Assembly: GCA_016720345.1 (NCBI GenBank)
Contig: JADKKV010000005.1
Span: forward strand, 868,001 to 932,000
Source of the DNA: Thermomonas sp.
Lineage (GTDB): Bacteria > Pseudomonadota > Gammaproteobacteria > Xanthomonadales > Xanthomonadaceae
Length of the DNA stretch: 64,000 nt
Reading direction: 5' to 3'
Below the pieces are notes generated by a model. That model had not been told where the DNA came from. It saw only the letters and a program-made list of their open reading frames with translations, and did no database searches. Below, piece by piece: positions 32,827 through 41,683 of this stretch (its first letter is position 1; each line of letters starts with the position of its first letter). The position numbers and the translations under genes are program-made.

Positions 32827-32832
32827 ACTATA
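32827..32832 (-). promoter_or_regulatory. Candidate -10 box of the sigma factor/kinase operon
   Basis: TATAGT on the minus strand, about 30 bases before the sigma factor start. No matching -35 seen. Weak call. Confidence 0.3.
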
Positions 32833-32876
32833 GCCCGGAGCGGCCAGACCCGCGCAAGCGCCGCGGGGGCCGCGGG

Positions 32877-33689
32877 TCAGCGCTGGCAATGGCCGCACCA
32901 CACGCTGGCGCGCTGGCCGATCATGGCCTGCTTCAGCGGCCGCCCGCAGCGCGGGCACGGCTCGCCGCCACGACCGTAGGCCAGCAGTTCCTGCTCGAAA
33001 TAGCCGGGGGCGCCGTCCGGGCTGATGAAATCGCGCAGGGTGGTGCCGCCGCGCTGGATGGCGTGGGCCAGGATCGCCTTCACCGCGTCGGCCAGCGCCT
33101 GGTAGCGCCCGCGCGAGACCTTGCCGGCGGCCCGCAGCGGCGAGATCCCGGCCATGAACAGCGCCTCGGCGGCGTAGATGTTGCCGACCCCGACCACCAC
33201 CGCCTGGTCCATCAGGAAGGTCTTCACCGGCGCGCTGCGGCCGCGGCTGCGCAGGAACAGCAGGTCGCCGTCGAAATCGTCGGACAAGGGTTCCGGCCCG
33301 AGCGCGGCCAGCAGCGGGTGGGTTTCGCCCGGCGCCTGCCACAGCAGGCAGCCGAACCTGCGCGGATCGTTGAAGCGCAGCACCCGGGACGAATCCAGCG
33401 CGATGTCGACATGGTCGTGCGCACGCACCGGGGTATCGCCGGGCAGCACCCGCAGGCTGCCGGACATGCCCAGGTGCAGCAGCGCGCTGCCGGCCGCGGT
33501 GTCCAGCAGCAGGTACTTGGCGCGCCGGCGGATGCCCTCGATCCGCTGTCCGGGCAGCAGCGCTTCGACCTCGCGCGGGATCGGCCAGCGCAGGTCAGGG
33601 CGCCGCAGCAACACGTTCGCGACCCGGCGGCCGGCGACATGCGGCAGCAGGCCGCGGCGGGTGGTTTCGACCTCGGGCAGTTCAGGCAT
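32877..33689 (-). CDS. mutM: Formamidopyrimidine-DNA glycosylase
   Basis: Base-excision enzyme removing 8-oxoguanine and formamidopyrimidines, with beta/delta-lyase activity. 270 residues. Pro2 and Glu3 in [13 protein letters not shown], Lys in [10 protein letters not shown], the [12 protein letters not shown] helix and a C-terminal zinc finger with CPRC and CGHC. All catalytic residues are present. Confidence 0.97.
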   Translation of the reverse strand: MPELPEVETTRRGLLPHVAGRRVANVLLRRPDLRWPIPREVEALLPGQRIEGIRRRAKYLLLDTAAGSALLHLGMSGSLRVLPGDTPVRAHDHVDIALDSSRVLRFNDPRRFGCLLWQAPGETHPLLAALGPEPLSDDFDGDLLFLRSRGRSAPVKTFLMDQAVVVGVGNIYAAEALFMAGISPLRAAGKVSRGRYQALADAVKAILAHAIQRGGTTLRDFISPDGAPGYFEQELLAYGRGGEPCPRCGRPLKQAMIGQRASVWCGHCQR

Positions 33690-33739
33690 CGCCGACCACC
33701 GGTTGATTAGACTTCGCGGACTTCATCCGGGGAAAGCAT

Positions 33740-34285
33740 ATGCGGAACTTGCTGGTCGGCCTGCTGGCCGCGATCTTGTGCGGTGGCGCCGCGATGGCCG
33801 CACCGGCGGTGGCGCCGAAGACGGGCGAGGTGCCGCCGGGGCTGCTTGGCAAGGACCGGGACGGCAACGTCGTCGACCTGGCCCAGCACCGCGGCAAGAT
33901 CGTGGTGGTGACCTTCTGGGCATCCTGGTGCGGACCCTGCCGCAAGGAGCTGCCCGGGTTGGAGGCGCTGCAGCAGCATGCCGGCGACAAGCTCCTGAAG
34001 GTGATCGCGGTCAACGTGAAGGACAGCACCGAGGACTACCGCCTGATGATGCGGCAGATGCGCGGCTTCACCATGGCCATGACCCGCGACCGCGACGGCA
34101 AGATCTCCGAAGGCTACGACGTCCAGGCATTCCCCAACCTGTGGATCATCGATCCGCGGGGCAAGGTGGCGGCGCACCACGTCGGCTATGGCGAGGACTC
34201 GCTCGACGCCCTGGTCGACGAGATCAACGGCATCATCGCCGCCGAGCAGCAACGGCAGAAGGCCGCCGCCGCGACCGCGGGCTGA
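33740..34285 (+). CDS. TlpA-like periplasmic thiol:disulfide protein
   Basis: 181 residues. Signal peptide MRNLLVGLLAAILCGGAAMA, then a thioredoxin fold with WCGPC (Cys64, Cys67) and the cis-Pro loop in AFPNLWIIDPRG. Reductant-type thioredoxin of the AhpC/TSA-TlpA family, acting in the periplasm; the partner is unknown. GGGGAAAG precedes the ATG. Divergent from mutM. Confidence 0.9.
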   Translation: MRNLLVGLLAAILCGGAAMAAPAVAPKTGEVPPGLLGKDRDGNVVDLAQHRGKIVVVTFWASWCGPCRKELPGLEALQQHAGDKLLKVIAVNVKDSTEDYRLMMRQMRGFTMAMTRDRDGKISEGYDVQAFPNLWIIDPRGKVAAHHVGYGEDSLDALVDEINGIIAAEQQRQKAAAATAG

Positions 34286-34363
34286 CATCGTTCAGCGGCC
34301 GCGCCGGGGGCCGTGGCATCATCCCCCAGCGTCCCCCCACGCCTTCCAAGACCCCCCCCCACG

Positions 34364-35566
34364 ATGCCTGCGTCCCTGATCGATTTCCTTGCCGGTGGCC
34401 TGCTCCAGTTCGGCTGGCCGGCGATGCTGCTGTACCTGCTGGTGGTGACCCAGGTCACCATCTTCACCGTGACCCTGTACCTGCACCGCAGCCAGGCGCA
34501 TCGGGGGGTGGACTTCCACCCGGTGATCGCGCATTTCTTCAGGTTCTGGAGCTGGCTGACCACCTCGATGATCACCCGCGAGTGGGCGGCGATCCATCGC
34601 AAGCACCACGCCAGGTGCGAGACCCCGGAAGACCCGCACAGCCCCATGCACAAGGGCATCGGCACCGTGCTGTGGAAGGGCGGGGACCTGTACCGCGAGG
34701 CGCGCCTGGACCGCGCCAGCATCGAGCAGTACGGCAAGGGCTGCCCGGACGACTGGGTCGAGCGCACGCTCTACACCGGCCATGCCAACCTGGGCGTGAT
34801 CCTGCTGCTGGCGCTGAGCTTCCTGCTGTTCGGCGCCAAGGGCGTGGCCGCATGGGCGATCCAGATGGCGTGGATCCCGTTCTGGGCCGCCGGCGTGATC
34901 AACGGGCTTGGCCACTGGTGGGGCTACCGCAACTTCGAGACCACCGACACCGCCACCAACCTCACCCCGTGGGCGGTGTGGATCGGCGGCGAGGAACTGC
35001 ACAACAACCACCATGCGTTCCCGTCGTCGGCCAGGTTCGCGATGCGCAAGTGGGAATTCGACATCGGCTGGGCGGCGATCCGGCTGCTGCAGGCGCTGAA
35101 GCTGGCGAAGGTCCTGCGGGTGGCGCCCAGCCTGGACGTGCGCCCGAACATCGCGATGCCGGATGGCGAGACCCTGAAGGCGCTGGTCGCGCACCGTTTC
35201 CAGGCGATGACCGATTACCAGCGCAACGTGCTGAAGCCGGCCCTGCGCGAGGAAGCCGCGGCCGCCGGCGCCAGGCTGCGCGCGCTGCTGCCGCGCAAGC
35301 TGCGCAAGGGCATCGTCGACGACGGCCGCTGGCTGGGCCCGGATGCGCGTGCGCAGTTGCAGGCGTGGATCGACGCGCGGCCGCGGATCCGGACCCTGGT
35401 CGACTACCGCGCGCAACTGGCGCAGGTGCTGGAAAGCCGCAGCGTCGACGCCAACGAGCGCCTGCAGCGCCTGCAGGCCTGGTGCGCCGAAGCCGAGGCC
35501 AGCGGCGTGCGCGCGCTGCAGGAGTACGCGGCGCGCCTGAAGGGTTACGCGCTGCAGCCGGCGTGA
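34364..35566 (+). CDS. Fatty acid desaturase (acyl-CoA delta-9 type)
   Basis: Di-iron membrane desaturase that puts double bonds into acyl chains to adjust membrane fluidity. 400 residues. Three histidine boxes: HRSQAH (41-46), HRKHH (78-82) and HNNHH in GGEELHNNHH. Transmembrane segments flank the boxes (MLLYLLVVTQVTIFTVTLYL). A helical 130-residue C-terminal extension follows the last box. ATG 34364 begins MPASLIDFL. A repeat element follows 19 bases after the stop. Confidence 0.92.
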   Translation: MPASLIDFLAGGLLQFGWPAMLLYLLVVTQVTIFTVTLYLHRSQAHRGVDFHPVIAHFFRFWSWLTTSMITREWAAIHRKHHARCETPEDPHSPMHKGIGTVLWKGGDLYREARLDRASIEQYGKGCPDDWVERTLYTGHANLGVILLLALSFLLFGAKGVAAWAIQMAWIPFWAAGVINGLGHWWGYRNFETTDTATNLTPWAVWIGGEELHNNHHAFPSSARFAMRKWEFDIGWAAIRLLQALKLAKVLRVAPSLDVRPNIAMPDGETLKALVAHRFQAMTDYQRNVLKPALREEAAAAGARLRALLPRKLRKGIVDDGRWLGPDARAQLQAWIDARPRIRTLVDYRAQLAQVLESRSVDANERLQRLQAWCAEAEASGVRALQEYAARLKGYALQPA

Positions 35567-35584
35567 CCGGGTCCGTCGCCAGGA

Positions 35585-35633
35585 GAGGGGCCAGGGTGAA
35601 TTTCGTTACGCGAAACTTCACCCTGGCCCCTTG
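35585..35633. repeat. Hairpin repeat, family A, copy 1 (short form)
   Basis: Left arm AGGGGCCAGGGTGAATTTCG, right arm CGAAACTTCACCCTGGCCCC, loop of 5 bases. The right arm has one extra base, a bulge shared with copies 2 and 3. It lies directly behind the desaturase and covers the start of the EF-hand gene. See copies at 47286 and 59000. Confidence 0.75.
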
Positions 35634-35949
35634 CCTGTTGCTGGCATGTTCGCTTCCGATGCTGGCGAACGCGCAGGTGCAACGCGCCGGCGACTACCTG
35701 TCGAAGATGGATGTCGATGGCGACGGCCGCGTCTCGCTGGCCGAATACCAGGACTGGCTTGGCTATGCCTTCCACGGCATGGACCGCGACCGCGACGGCG
35801 TGCTGTCGGCGGCCGAACAACCCGGTGGCCGCGGCACGCCGTTGAGCCTTGCCGAGCACCGCGCGCGCATCGCCGAACGTTTCGCCCGCCAGGACACGAA
35901 TCGCGACGGCTTCCTGGGCGCACGCGAGCTGGCCGCGCCACCGCGCTGA
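35596..35949 (+). CDS. Exported EF-hand protein whose start lies in a repeat
   Basis: 117 residues. Signal peptide with hydrophobic core CLLLACSLPMLANAQ, then three EF-hand loops: DVDGDGRVSLAE, DRDRDGVLSAAE and DTNRDGFLGARE. The only in-frame start that leaves a full signal peptide is the GTG at 35596, inside the left arm of the hairpin repeat, so residues 1-12 (VNFVTRNFTLAP) are encoded by the repeat. The next ATG would begin at MLANAQ and remove the hydrophobic core. Function unknown; similar in kind to the EF-hand protein at 9949. Confidence 0.7.
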   Translation: MNFVTRNFTLAPCLLLACSLPMLANAQVQRAGDYLSKMDVDGDGRVSLAEYQDWLGYAFHGMDRDRDGVLSAAEQPGGRGTPLSLAEHRARIAERFARQDTNRDGFLGARELAAPPR

Positions 35950-36041
35950 CGGCGGAACCGCCCGCATGCGCCGAAGGTGGAATGGCCGCGCGCGCGCGCG
36001 GCTGCGATGATCACCGCTTCATGCCTCGCGGGAGCGCAGCA

Positions 36042-37859
36042 ATGGAGGCCGTGCCCGGGCTGGACCTGAGCCATCCGCCCTTCGACCTGCTGGACGATGC
36101 CGGCCGCGCACGGCTGGCGGCGCGGGTGGACATGGGCTTCCATCCGCGCGGCGAGACCATCATCACCGCCGGTGCGCCGTCCGAACGGGTGGTGGTGATC
36201 CTGAAGGGCCAGGTGCACGCCTTCGACCTGGACGCCGCCGGCCACGAGCAGCGCTTCGCCGACTACGGCAGTGGCGACATCTTCGGCGCGTGGGCGGTGA
36301 TGGCCGGCCGCGCGCGCCACAGCTACCGCGCGGACACCGACGTGGTCAGCTTCCTGATCCCCGCCGGAATTTTCCGCCAGCTGCTGGCGGAGCAGCCGGC
36401 GTTCGCCGCGTGGTTCCAGGAAGGCCTGGCGGTGAAAGGCCAGCTGGCGCAGCGTGGGCGCGGATCGGAACTCGCCGAACTGATGGTCACCCAGGTCGGC
36501 GCCGCGCACCTCGCGCCGGCGGTGCGGGTGCCGGCCGCGACCAGCATCGCCGACGCCAGCGCCCGCCTGCGCGAGGAACGCGTCGACTGCTTGCTGGTGG
36601 ACGATCCCGCGCACCCGCAGCCCGGCGTGGTCACCCGCACCGACCTGCTCGACGCGCTGACCCGCGCGCGCCTGCCGCTGGAGGCCGCGGTCGGGCCGCT
36701 GGCCAGCCGGCCGCTGGTCGCCCAGCAGACCACCGACGTACTGTTCCAGGCGCTGGTGACGATGGCCGAACGCCACATCGAGCGCATCGCGGTGCGCGAC
36801 GGCGAGGCCATCGTCGGCACCCTGGGCATGGCCGAGGTGCTGTCGCACTACGCCAGCCATTCGCACCTGATCACCCTGCGGCTGGCGCGTGCGCGCAGCC
36901 TGGACGAGGTGGCCGAAGCCGCGCGCGGGATGACCCGGCTGGTGCGCGGCCTGCACGCGCAGGGCGCGCGCATGCCGGCGCTGATGGAACTGGTCAGCGC
37001 GCTCAACAGCCGGGTGATGGCGCGGCTGTTCGAACTGCTGGTGCCGCGCGAACTGCAGGGCCGCATGTGCCTGCTGGTGCTGGGCAGCGAAGGCCGCCGC
37101 GAGCAGTTGCTGAAGACCGACCAGGACAACGCGCTGGTGGTCGACGACACGCTGGACTGGCCCGAACTCGACGCCACCATGGCGCGCTTCACCGAGGCGA
37201 TGGGCGAGGTCGGCTATCCGCCGTGCACCGGCGGGGTGATGGTGTCCAACCCGCATTGGCGGATGAGCGCCGCGCAATGGCGTGCGCGCCTGGACGAGTG
37301 GCGCTCGCACTACGACGCACAGGCGGCGATGGACCTGGCGATCACCCTGGACGCGCGGCCCATCGCCGGCAACGTGGCGCTGTTCGAACCGCTGGATGCG
37401 CGCCTGCAGGCGCTGGGCGGCGACGAGCGCCTGCTGCACGCGATGGCCGCAGCGGTGCTGCAGTTCGAAAGTCCCATCTCGATGTTCGGGCAGCTGCGGC
37501 AGGACGCGCGCGGGGTGGACCTCAAGCGCGGCGGCATCTTCCCGATCGTGCATGGCCTGCGCTGCCTTGCGCTCAAGCACGGCATCGTCCAGCGAAACAG
37601 TTTCGCGCGCTGCGCGGCGCTGGTGCAGGCGGGCGGCCTGGATCCCGCGCTGGGCCGCGACCTCGACCAGACCCTCGCCGTGCTGCAGCGGCTGCGGCTG
37701 GATGCGCAGCTGGCCGCGCTGGACGCCGGCGGCGTGCCCGACAATTTCCTGCACCCCGCCGCCCTGCGCCGCCTGGACCGCGAACTGCTGCGCGATGCGC
37801 TGCGCGTGGTCAAGGCGTTCCAGCAGCACGTCCGCAGCGTGTTCCACCTCAACGACTGA
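36042..37859 (+). CDS. Cyclic-nucleotide/CBS/DUF294 nucleotidyltransferase-like protein
   Basis: 605 residues. cNMP-binding-like domain at about 10-115 (FADYGSGDIFGAWAVMAG), CBS pair at about 150-270, then a DUF294 nucleotidyltransferase-like domain with LVLGSEGRREQLLKTDQDNA, where GS and Asp360/Asp362 form the motif. A C-terminal DUF294-associated domain follows. No signal peptide. ATG 36042 has GGGAG at good spacing; an upstream ATG at 36021 is less likely. One base before the exonuclease gene. In many proteobacteria this pair accompanies actP/acs and may sense nucleotide or energy state; the enzymatic activity is unproven. Confidence 0.9.
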   Translation: MEAVPGLDLSHPPFDLLDDAGRARLAARVDMGFHPRGETIITAGAPSERVVVILKGQVHAFDLDAAGHEQRFADYGSGDIFGAWAVMAGRARHSYRADTDVVSFLIPAGIFRQLLAEQPAFAAWFQEGLAVKGQLAQRGRGSELAELMVTQVGAAHLAPAVRVPAATSIADASARLREERVDCLLVDDPAHPQPGVVTRTDLLDALTRARLPLEAAVGPLASRPLVAQQTTDVLFQALVTMAERHIERIAVRDGEAIVGTLGMAEVLSHYASHSHLITLRLARARSLDEVAEAARGMTRLVRGLHAQGARMPALMELVSALNSRVMARLFELLVPRELQGRMCLLVLGSEGRREQLLKTDQDNALVVDDTLDWPELDATMARFTEAMGEVGYPPCTGGVMVSNPHWRMSAAQWRARLDEWRSHYDAQAAMDLAITLDARPIAGNVALFEPLDARLQALGGDERLLHAMAAAVLQFESPISMFGQLRQDARGVDLKRGGIFPIVHGLRCLALKHGIVQRNSFARCAALVQAGGLDPALGRDLDQTLAVLQRLRLDAQLAALDAGGVPDNFLHPAALRRLDRELLRDALRVVKAFQQHVRSVFHLND

Positions 37860-37860
37860 C

Positions 37861-38475
37861 ATGCATGCGTTGTCGCGCTGGTGGATGCGGCGCCGCCACG
37901 GCGCGGGCGAGTGGCGCGGCCTGTTCGAACCCGCGCCCGATGGCGAATGGGTCAGCCTGGACCTGGAAACCACCGGCATGGACCCGGCGCGCGACCACAT
38001 CCTCAGCCTGGCCGCGGTGCCGGTGCGCGAGGGCCGCGTCCTGCTCTCGGAGCGCTTCGAGCGCCGCGTGCATACCGCGCGCGCGTTCGGCATCGAATCG
38101 ATCCGCCACCACCGCATCACCCCCGACGAAGCCAGCACCGGCGAACCGGTCACCGCGGTGGTGCGCGAGTTCCTGCACTGGCTCGGTGGCCGCCGCCTGC
38201 TCGGCTACAACCTCGGCTTCGATCTCGACATGCTGGGCCCGCACGTGCGCGCGCTCACCGGCTTCGAGCTGCCGAACCCATGCGTGGACCTGGGCGACGA
38301 GGTCGCCGCGTGCCAGCGCCGCCAGCGCCCGGATGCACCAGTCAACCTGGAGTTGGGCCACATCGCCAATCGCCTTGGCGTGCCGATGATCGGCCGCCAC
38401 ACCGCGCTGGGCGATGCGACGACGGTGGGGTTGTGCTGGGTGGCGCTGCAGCGGCGTGGGTGGCCGGCGGGATAG
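37861..38475 (+). CDS. DEDDh 3'-5' exonuclease (DnaQ-like)
   Basis: 204 residues. ExoI motif VSLDLETTGMD, ExoII GYNLGFDLDML, and ExoIIIepsilon around GRHTALGDATTV, giving the Asp, Glu, Asp, His, Asp set of the DEDDh group. It starts one base after the DUF294 gene, so the two are one operon. Substrate (DNA, RNA or small nucleotides) unknown. Confidence 0.9.
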   Translation: MHALSRWWMRRRHGAGEWRGLFEPAPDGEWVSLDLETTGMDPARDHILSLAAVPVREGRVLLSERFERRVHTARAFGIESIRHHRITPDEASTGEPVTAVVREFLHWLGGRRLLGYNLGFDLDMLGPHVRALTGFELPNPCVDLGDEVAACQRRQRPDAPVNLELGHIANRLGVPMIGRHTALGDATTVGLCWVALQRRGWPAG

Positions 38476-38529
38476 AGGCGGGCGTCGCGAAGGGGTCGGC
38501 TGCCGGCCCGGGGCATGGTTAGCGCCCGC

Positions 38530-38949
38530 TTACGCGCCCTGCTTCGCGTAGAGCACCATTTGTGTGCAGCGGAACAGGGCGAGGGTTCGCCCGGATTCGC
38601 GATGGGTCACGGTGGCGTCCCACACATGGGTGGCCTTGCCCAGGTGCGCCGGCCTTGCAATGCATTCGATCGTGCCCGCGGTCGCGGTCCCCAGGTGGTT
38701 CGACTTCAGCTCGACCGTCGTGAAACCGGTGGCCCCTTCGGGCAGGTTCGCCACGCAGCCGTAGCCTGCCGCGGTGTCCGCGAGCGCGATCACGCTCGCC
38801 GCATGCAGGAAGCCATTGGGTGCCATCAGTGATGCCTGCACCGGCAACTCGGCGCGGACTTCGGCCGCCTCGACATGGGTGACGACGATGCCGAGGTGGC
38901 CGGGCAGGCGGCCGATCCCGATCTGGTTGAAGTGGTCCGTGGCGGACAT
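38530..38949 (-). CDS. PaaI-family hotdog thioesterase
   Basis: 139 residues. Hotdog fold with APNGFLHAASVIALADTAAG (the Asn-Gly-x-x-His and helix motif) and TGFTTVELKSNHLG. Hydrolyses acyl- or aryl-CoA thioesters in related proteins. Last gene of the TetR-controlled group, 35 bases behind the oxidoreductase. Confidence 0.88.
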   Translation of the reverse strand: MSATDHFNQIGIGRLPGHLGIVVTHVEAAEVRAELPVQASLMAPNGFLHAASVIALADTAAGYGCVANLPEGATGFTTVELKSNHLGTATAGTIECIARPAHLGKATHVWDATVTHRESGRTLALFRCTQMVLYAKQGA

Positions 38950-38984
38950 GCGGGTTGCCTCGTTCGGAAATCAGGGGAACAGGA

Positions 38985-39986
38985 TCACTTGAGCTTGATG
39001 ACGACCTTGCCCTTCGCGCGGCCGGTCTCGACGTGTGCGATGGCCTCGTTGGTCGCTTCGAACGGAAACACCTGGTCCAGCACCGGGCGGATGGCACCGC
39101 GCTCGATGAGCGAGGCAATCTGTTCCAGCTGGCTGCCGCTGGGTTTCATGAAGAGGAAGTCGTAGACCACGCCGAGCCGCTTCGCGCGCCGCCGGACCCC
39201 CGCGCTCAGCAGGCGCAGCGCCAGTTTCACGAACGCGGGTGCACCGATCTCCCGGGCGAAGCGGGGATCCGGTGGGCCGGAGATGGAGATCAGCCGGCCA
39301 CCGGGTTTCAGGATGCGCAGGGATTTTTCCAGCGCCTTGCCGTCCTGGCTGTGGAGGACGAGGTCGTAGTCGCGCAGCTGCGTTTCGATGTCGTCCTTCC
39401 GGTAGTCGATGACGACATCGGCACCGAGTTGCTTCACCCATGCCAGGTTCGCCGCACTGGTGGTGGTCGCCACGGTCGCGCCGAGGTGCTTGGCCAGCTG
39501 GATGGCGAAGGTGCCGACGCCGCCGGAGCCTGCCTGGATGAAGACCTTCTGGCCCGCCCGCAGGTTCGCGGTTTCGACCAGCGCCTGCCACGCGGTGAGG
39601 CCGACCAGCGGGATCGACGCCGCTTCCTCCATCCCCACGTGCTTCGGCTTGTGGGCGAGCGCGCTTTCCTTGATCGCGATCGATTCGGCGAAGCTGCCGA
39701 TGGCGAAATCGGGCGCGCGCGCATAGACCTCGTCGCCGGCCTTGAACCGCTGCACGCGTGCGCCAACCTGCACCACGATGCCGGCCAGGTCGTGGCCCAT
39801 GACCTGCGGCAAGCGATAGGGCAGGATCAGCTTGAACTCGCCGCTGCGGATCTTGGAATCCAGCACGTTCACGCTGGCGGCGTGGACCTCGACCAGCACT
39901 TCGTCGTCGCGCGGCACCGGCATCGGCATGTCCGCCATCCGCAGCGCGTTCGCCTTGCCGTAACGATCCAGGACGAAGGCTTTCAT
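38985..39986 (-). CDS. NADP-dependent quinone oxidoreductase-like protein
   Basis: 333 residues of the medium-chain reductase family without the structural zinc. MGHDLAGIVVQVG, then AGSGGVGTFAIQLAKHLGA as the nucleotide-binding loop. Likely reduces a quinone or enone with NADPH. The start overlaps the SDR stop (ATGA). Confidence 0.9.
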   Translation of the reverse strand: MKAFVLDRYGKANALRMADMPMPVPRDDEVLVEVHAASVNVLDSKIRSGEFKLILPYRLPQVMGHDLAGIVVQVGARVQRFKAGDEVYARAPDFAIGSFAESIAIKESALAHKPKHVGMEEAASIPLVGLTAWQALVETANLRAGQKVFIQAGSGGVGTFAIQLAKHLGATVATTTSAANLAWVKQLGADVVIDYRKDDIETQLRDYDLVLHSQDGKALEKSLRILKPGGRLISISGPPDPRFAREIGAPAFVKLALRLLSAGVRRRAKRLGVVYDFLFMKPSGSQLEQIASLIERGAIRPVLDQVFPFEATNEAIAHVETGRAKGKVVIKLK

Positions 39987-40810
39987 CGGGCGCTCCCCGC
40001 ATCCAGCCGCAGGTCTTTCCGGATCCCGGAGTCCAGCAGTGCGGCCGGCGCAAACCGGCGCAGCAGGTGCAGGCGTCCCGCGAGCTTGCCGGCGGTGTAG
40101 CGCACCTTCGGTCGCGCTGCGCGCGCCGCCTTCAGCACGACCTCCGCCACCACCTCGGGCGGGTCGGCGATGCGCATCACGTGGTCCATCGTCGCCGACA
40201 GGGCCGTGCGGATCTGGTGGTACTTCTCGAGCTTGGCGTCGGCCTCCATGAAGTTCGCGTCGAGCCGGGTCTTCGTGTACGCCGGCTCGATGACCGAAAC
40301 CCGGATGCCCTGCGTGCGAAGCTCATGGTCCAGGGATTCCGAATAACCCTCCACCGCGTGCTTGGTGGCGGCATAGAGCGCCCCGTAGGGCATCGGCAGG
40401 AAGCCGAGCACCGACCCCATGTTGATGATGCGGCCGCTGCCCTGCTGCCGCATGTGCGGGATCACGGCGCGCGTCATCCGCACGATGCCCATGAAGTTGG
40501 TATCGAAGATGGCCTGGGCCTGCTCGATCGAGCTTTCCTCGGCGCCGGCCGGGGCGACACCGAAGCCGGCGTTGTTCACCAGCAGGTCGATGCGGCCTTC
40601 CAGCCGCATCACTTCGCCGACGAGCGCCTCCACCGAGCCATCGTGGGTGACGTCGAGGGGCAGCATCGCGAAGGGCAGCGGGCCAGCCTGCGTCCCGCGC
40701 CTGCTGGTGCCGTAGACCGTGTAGCCCGCGTCGGCGAGGCGTCCTGCGGTGGCCTCGCCGATGCCCGAGGAGGCGCCGGTGACGATCGCGATGGGGTTCG
40801 TGGATTTCAT
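39983..40810 (-). CDS. Short-chain dehydrogenase/reductase
   Basis: 275 residues. Rossmann motif VTGASSGIGEA, NNAG at LLVNNAGFGVAP, catalytic Ser in INMGSVLG and YAATK (Tyr-x-x-x-Lys). The ATG at 40810 begins MKSTNPIAIVTGA; a longer frame is open upstream but lacks homology. A putative TetR operator lies about 60 bases upstream. Confidence 0.92.
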   Translation of the reverse strand: MKSTNPIAIVTGASSGIGEATAGRLADAGYTVYGTSRRGTQAGPLPFAMLPLDVTHDGSVEALVGEVMRLEGRIDLLVNNAGFGVAPAGAEESSIEQAQAIFDTNFMGIVRMTRAVIPHMRQQGSGRIINMGSVLGFLPMPYGALYAATKHAVEGYSESLDHELRTQGIRVSVIEPAYTKTRLDANFMEADAKLEKYHQIRTALSATMDHVMRIADPPEVVAEVVLKAARAARPKVRYTAGKLAGRLHLLRRFAPAALLDSGIRKDLRLDAGSAR

Positions 40811-40867
40811 GGGAAGCGCCTTGTCGGTGGGGCGGATGTCAGTGGTGGTTCCGGGTCGCTGCATTGG

Positions 40868-40885
40868 ATATGACATGCATCATAT
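40868..40885. promoter_or_regulatory. Candidate TetR operator upstream of the SDR gene
   Basis: ATATGACATGCATCATAT, an imperfect palindrome with the same outer half-sites (ATATGA/TCATAT) and spacing as the perfect one at 41501. It lies 58 bases before the SDR start. Confidence 0.6.
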
Positions 40886-40923
40886 TCGTGGATGAAGAAG
40901 CGGAGCGCCTTGCGCCCGCTGCA

Positions 40924-41502
40924 TCAGTCGGCGTGGGTGAGGTGGCGCTGGGCCGCGTCGCGCAGCGCGTCGGAGAGACGGGGGTCGTCGACGGCACGGG
41001 CGAGGACGAGGGCGCCGACCATGGTGGAGACCGCCACCAGTGCCTGCTCGTGCGCGCCGGATTGCCCCCATTCGGGCGAATGGCGGGCGACGAGGTCGAT
41101 CATTTCCTTGATGCGGCGTGTCGCGGCGCGCCGCACTTCGGGCGCCTGGCGCGGCATCTCCGAGGCCAGGGCAGCGGTCGCGCATCCGGTCTCGATGGCC
41201 TTGGCGTGGGTTTCGGAGAGATACGCCCGGATCATCGCCGGCAGTGCGTCCTGCGCCGGCACGGCGGCAGCAACACGTTCCATCAGCGCAACCGCTTCGC
41301 TGCCCGCGTGATCCGCGGCCTCCGCCAGCATCGCGTCGCGCGAGGCGAAGTGGGCGTAGAAGCCGCCGTGGGTCAGGCCCGCCTCCTTCATGATGTCGGC
41401 CACGCCGGTGCCGTGGTAGCCGCTGCGCCGGATCGCGCGCGCGGCGGCATCGACGATGCGCTCGTGGGTGGCTTCCTTCGAACGCGCGGCTGTTTTCTTC
41501 AT
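40924..41502 (-). CDS. TetR-family transcriptional regulator
   Basis: 192 residues. N-terminal helix-turn-helix RIVDAAARAIRRSGYHGTG followed by VADIMKEAGLTHGGFYAHF, with a TetR_C-type ligand domain after it. First gene of the operon tetR-SDR-oxidoreductase-thioesterase. Its start codon overlaps a perfect 18-bp palindrome, so it likely represses itself. The ligand is probably a reactive or xenobiotic compound, by inference from the enzymes it controls. Confidence 0.92.
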   Translation of the reverse strand: MKKTAARSKEATHERIVDAAARAIRRSGYHGTGVADIMKEAGLTHGGFYAHFASRDAMLAEAADHAGSEAVALMERVAAAVPAQDALPAMIRAYLSETHAKAIETGCATAALASEMPRQAPEVRRAATRRIKEMIDLVARHSPEWGQSGAHEQALVAVSTMVGALVLARAVDDPRLSDALRDAAQRHLTHAD

Positions 41503-41518
41503 ATGATGCGCATCATAT
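41501..41518. promoter_or_regulatory. Perfect palindrome at the tetR start, candidate operator
   Basis: ATATGATGCGCATCATAT is an 18-bp perfect palindrome covering the first two bases of the tetR start codon. Its half-sites match the site at 40868. Confidence 0.7.
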
Positions 41519-41628
41519 CGGCAGTCTTCTCCGGTTGCAAGAAGGCTGCTGGCGCGGGCTGCGGGTCACGAAGGCAACCTCCCTGTGCGTCGCCCCCGCC
41601 GAACGCCTGCAGTCCGGCTCCCGGCGAC

Positions 41629-41655
41629 AAAAAACGCCGGCCTTGCGGCCGGCGT
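41629..41655 (-). terminator. Rho-independent terminator of actP
   Basis: On the minus strand ACGCCGGCC pairs with GGCCGGCGT around a 4-base loop, followed by six T. It ends the porin-yjcH-actP transcript 29 bases after the actP stop. Confidence 0.9.
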
Positions 41656-41683
41656 CACGCGTACCGATGGGGGAGGGATGGCG

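Noticed and set aside
35941-36041. ATG at 36021 as the start of the DUF294 protein
   Set aside because: The ATG at 36042 has a better-spaced ribosome site and matches the start of homology.
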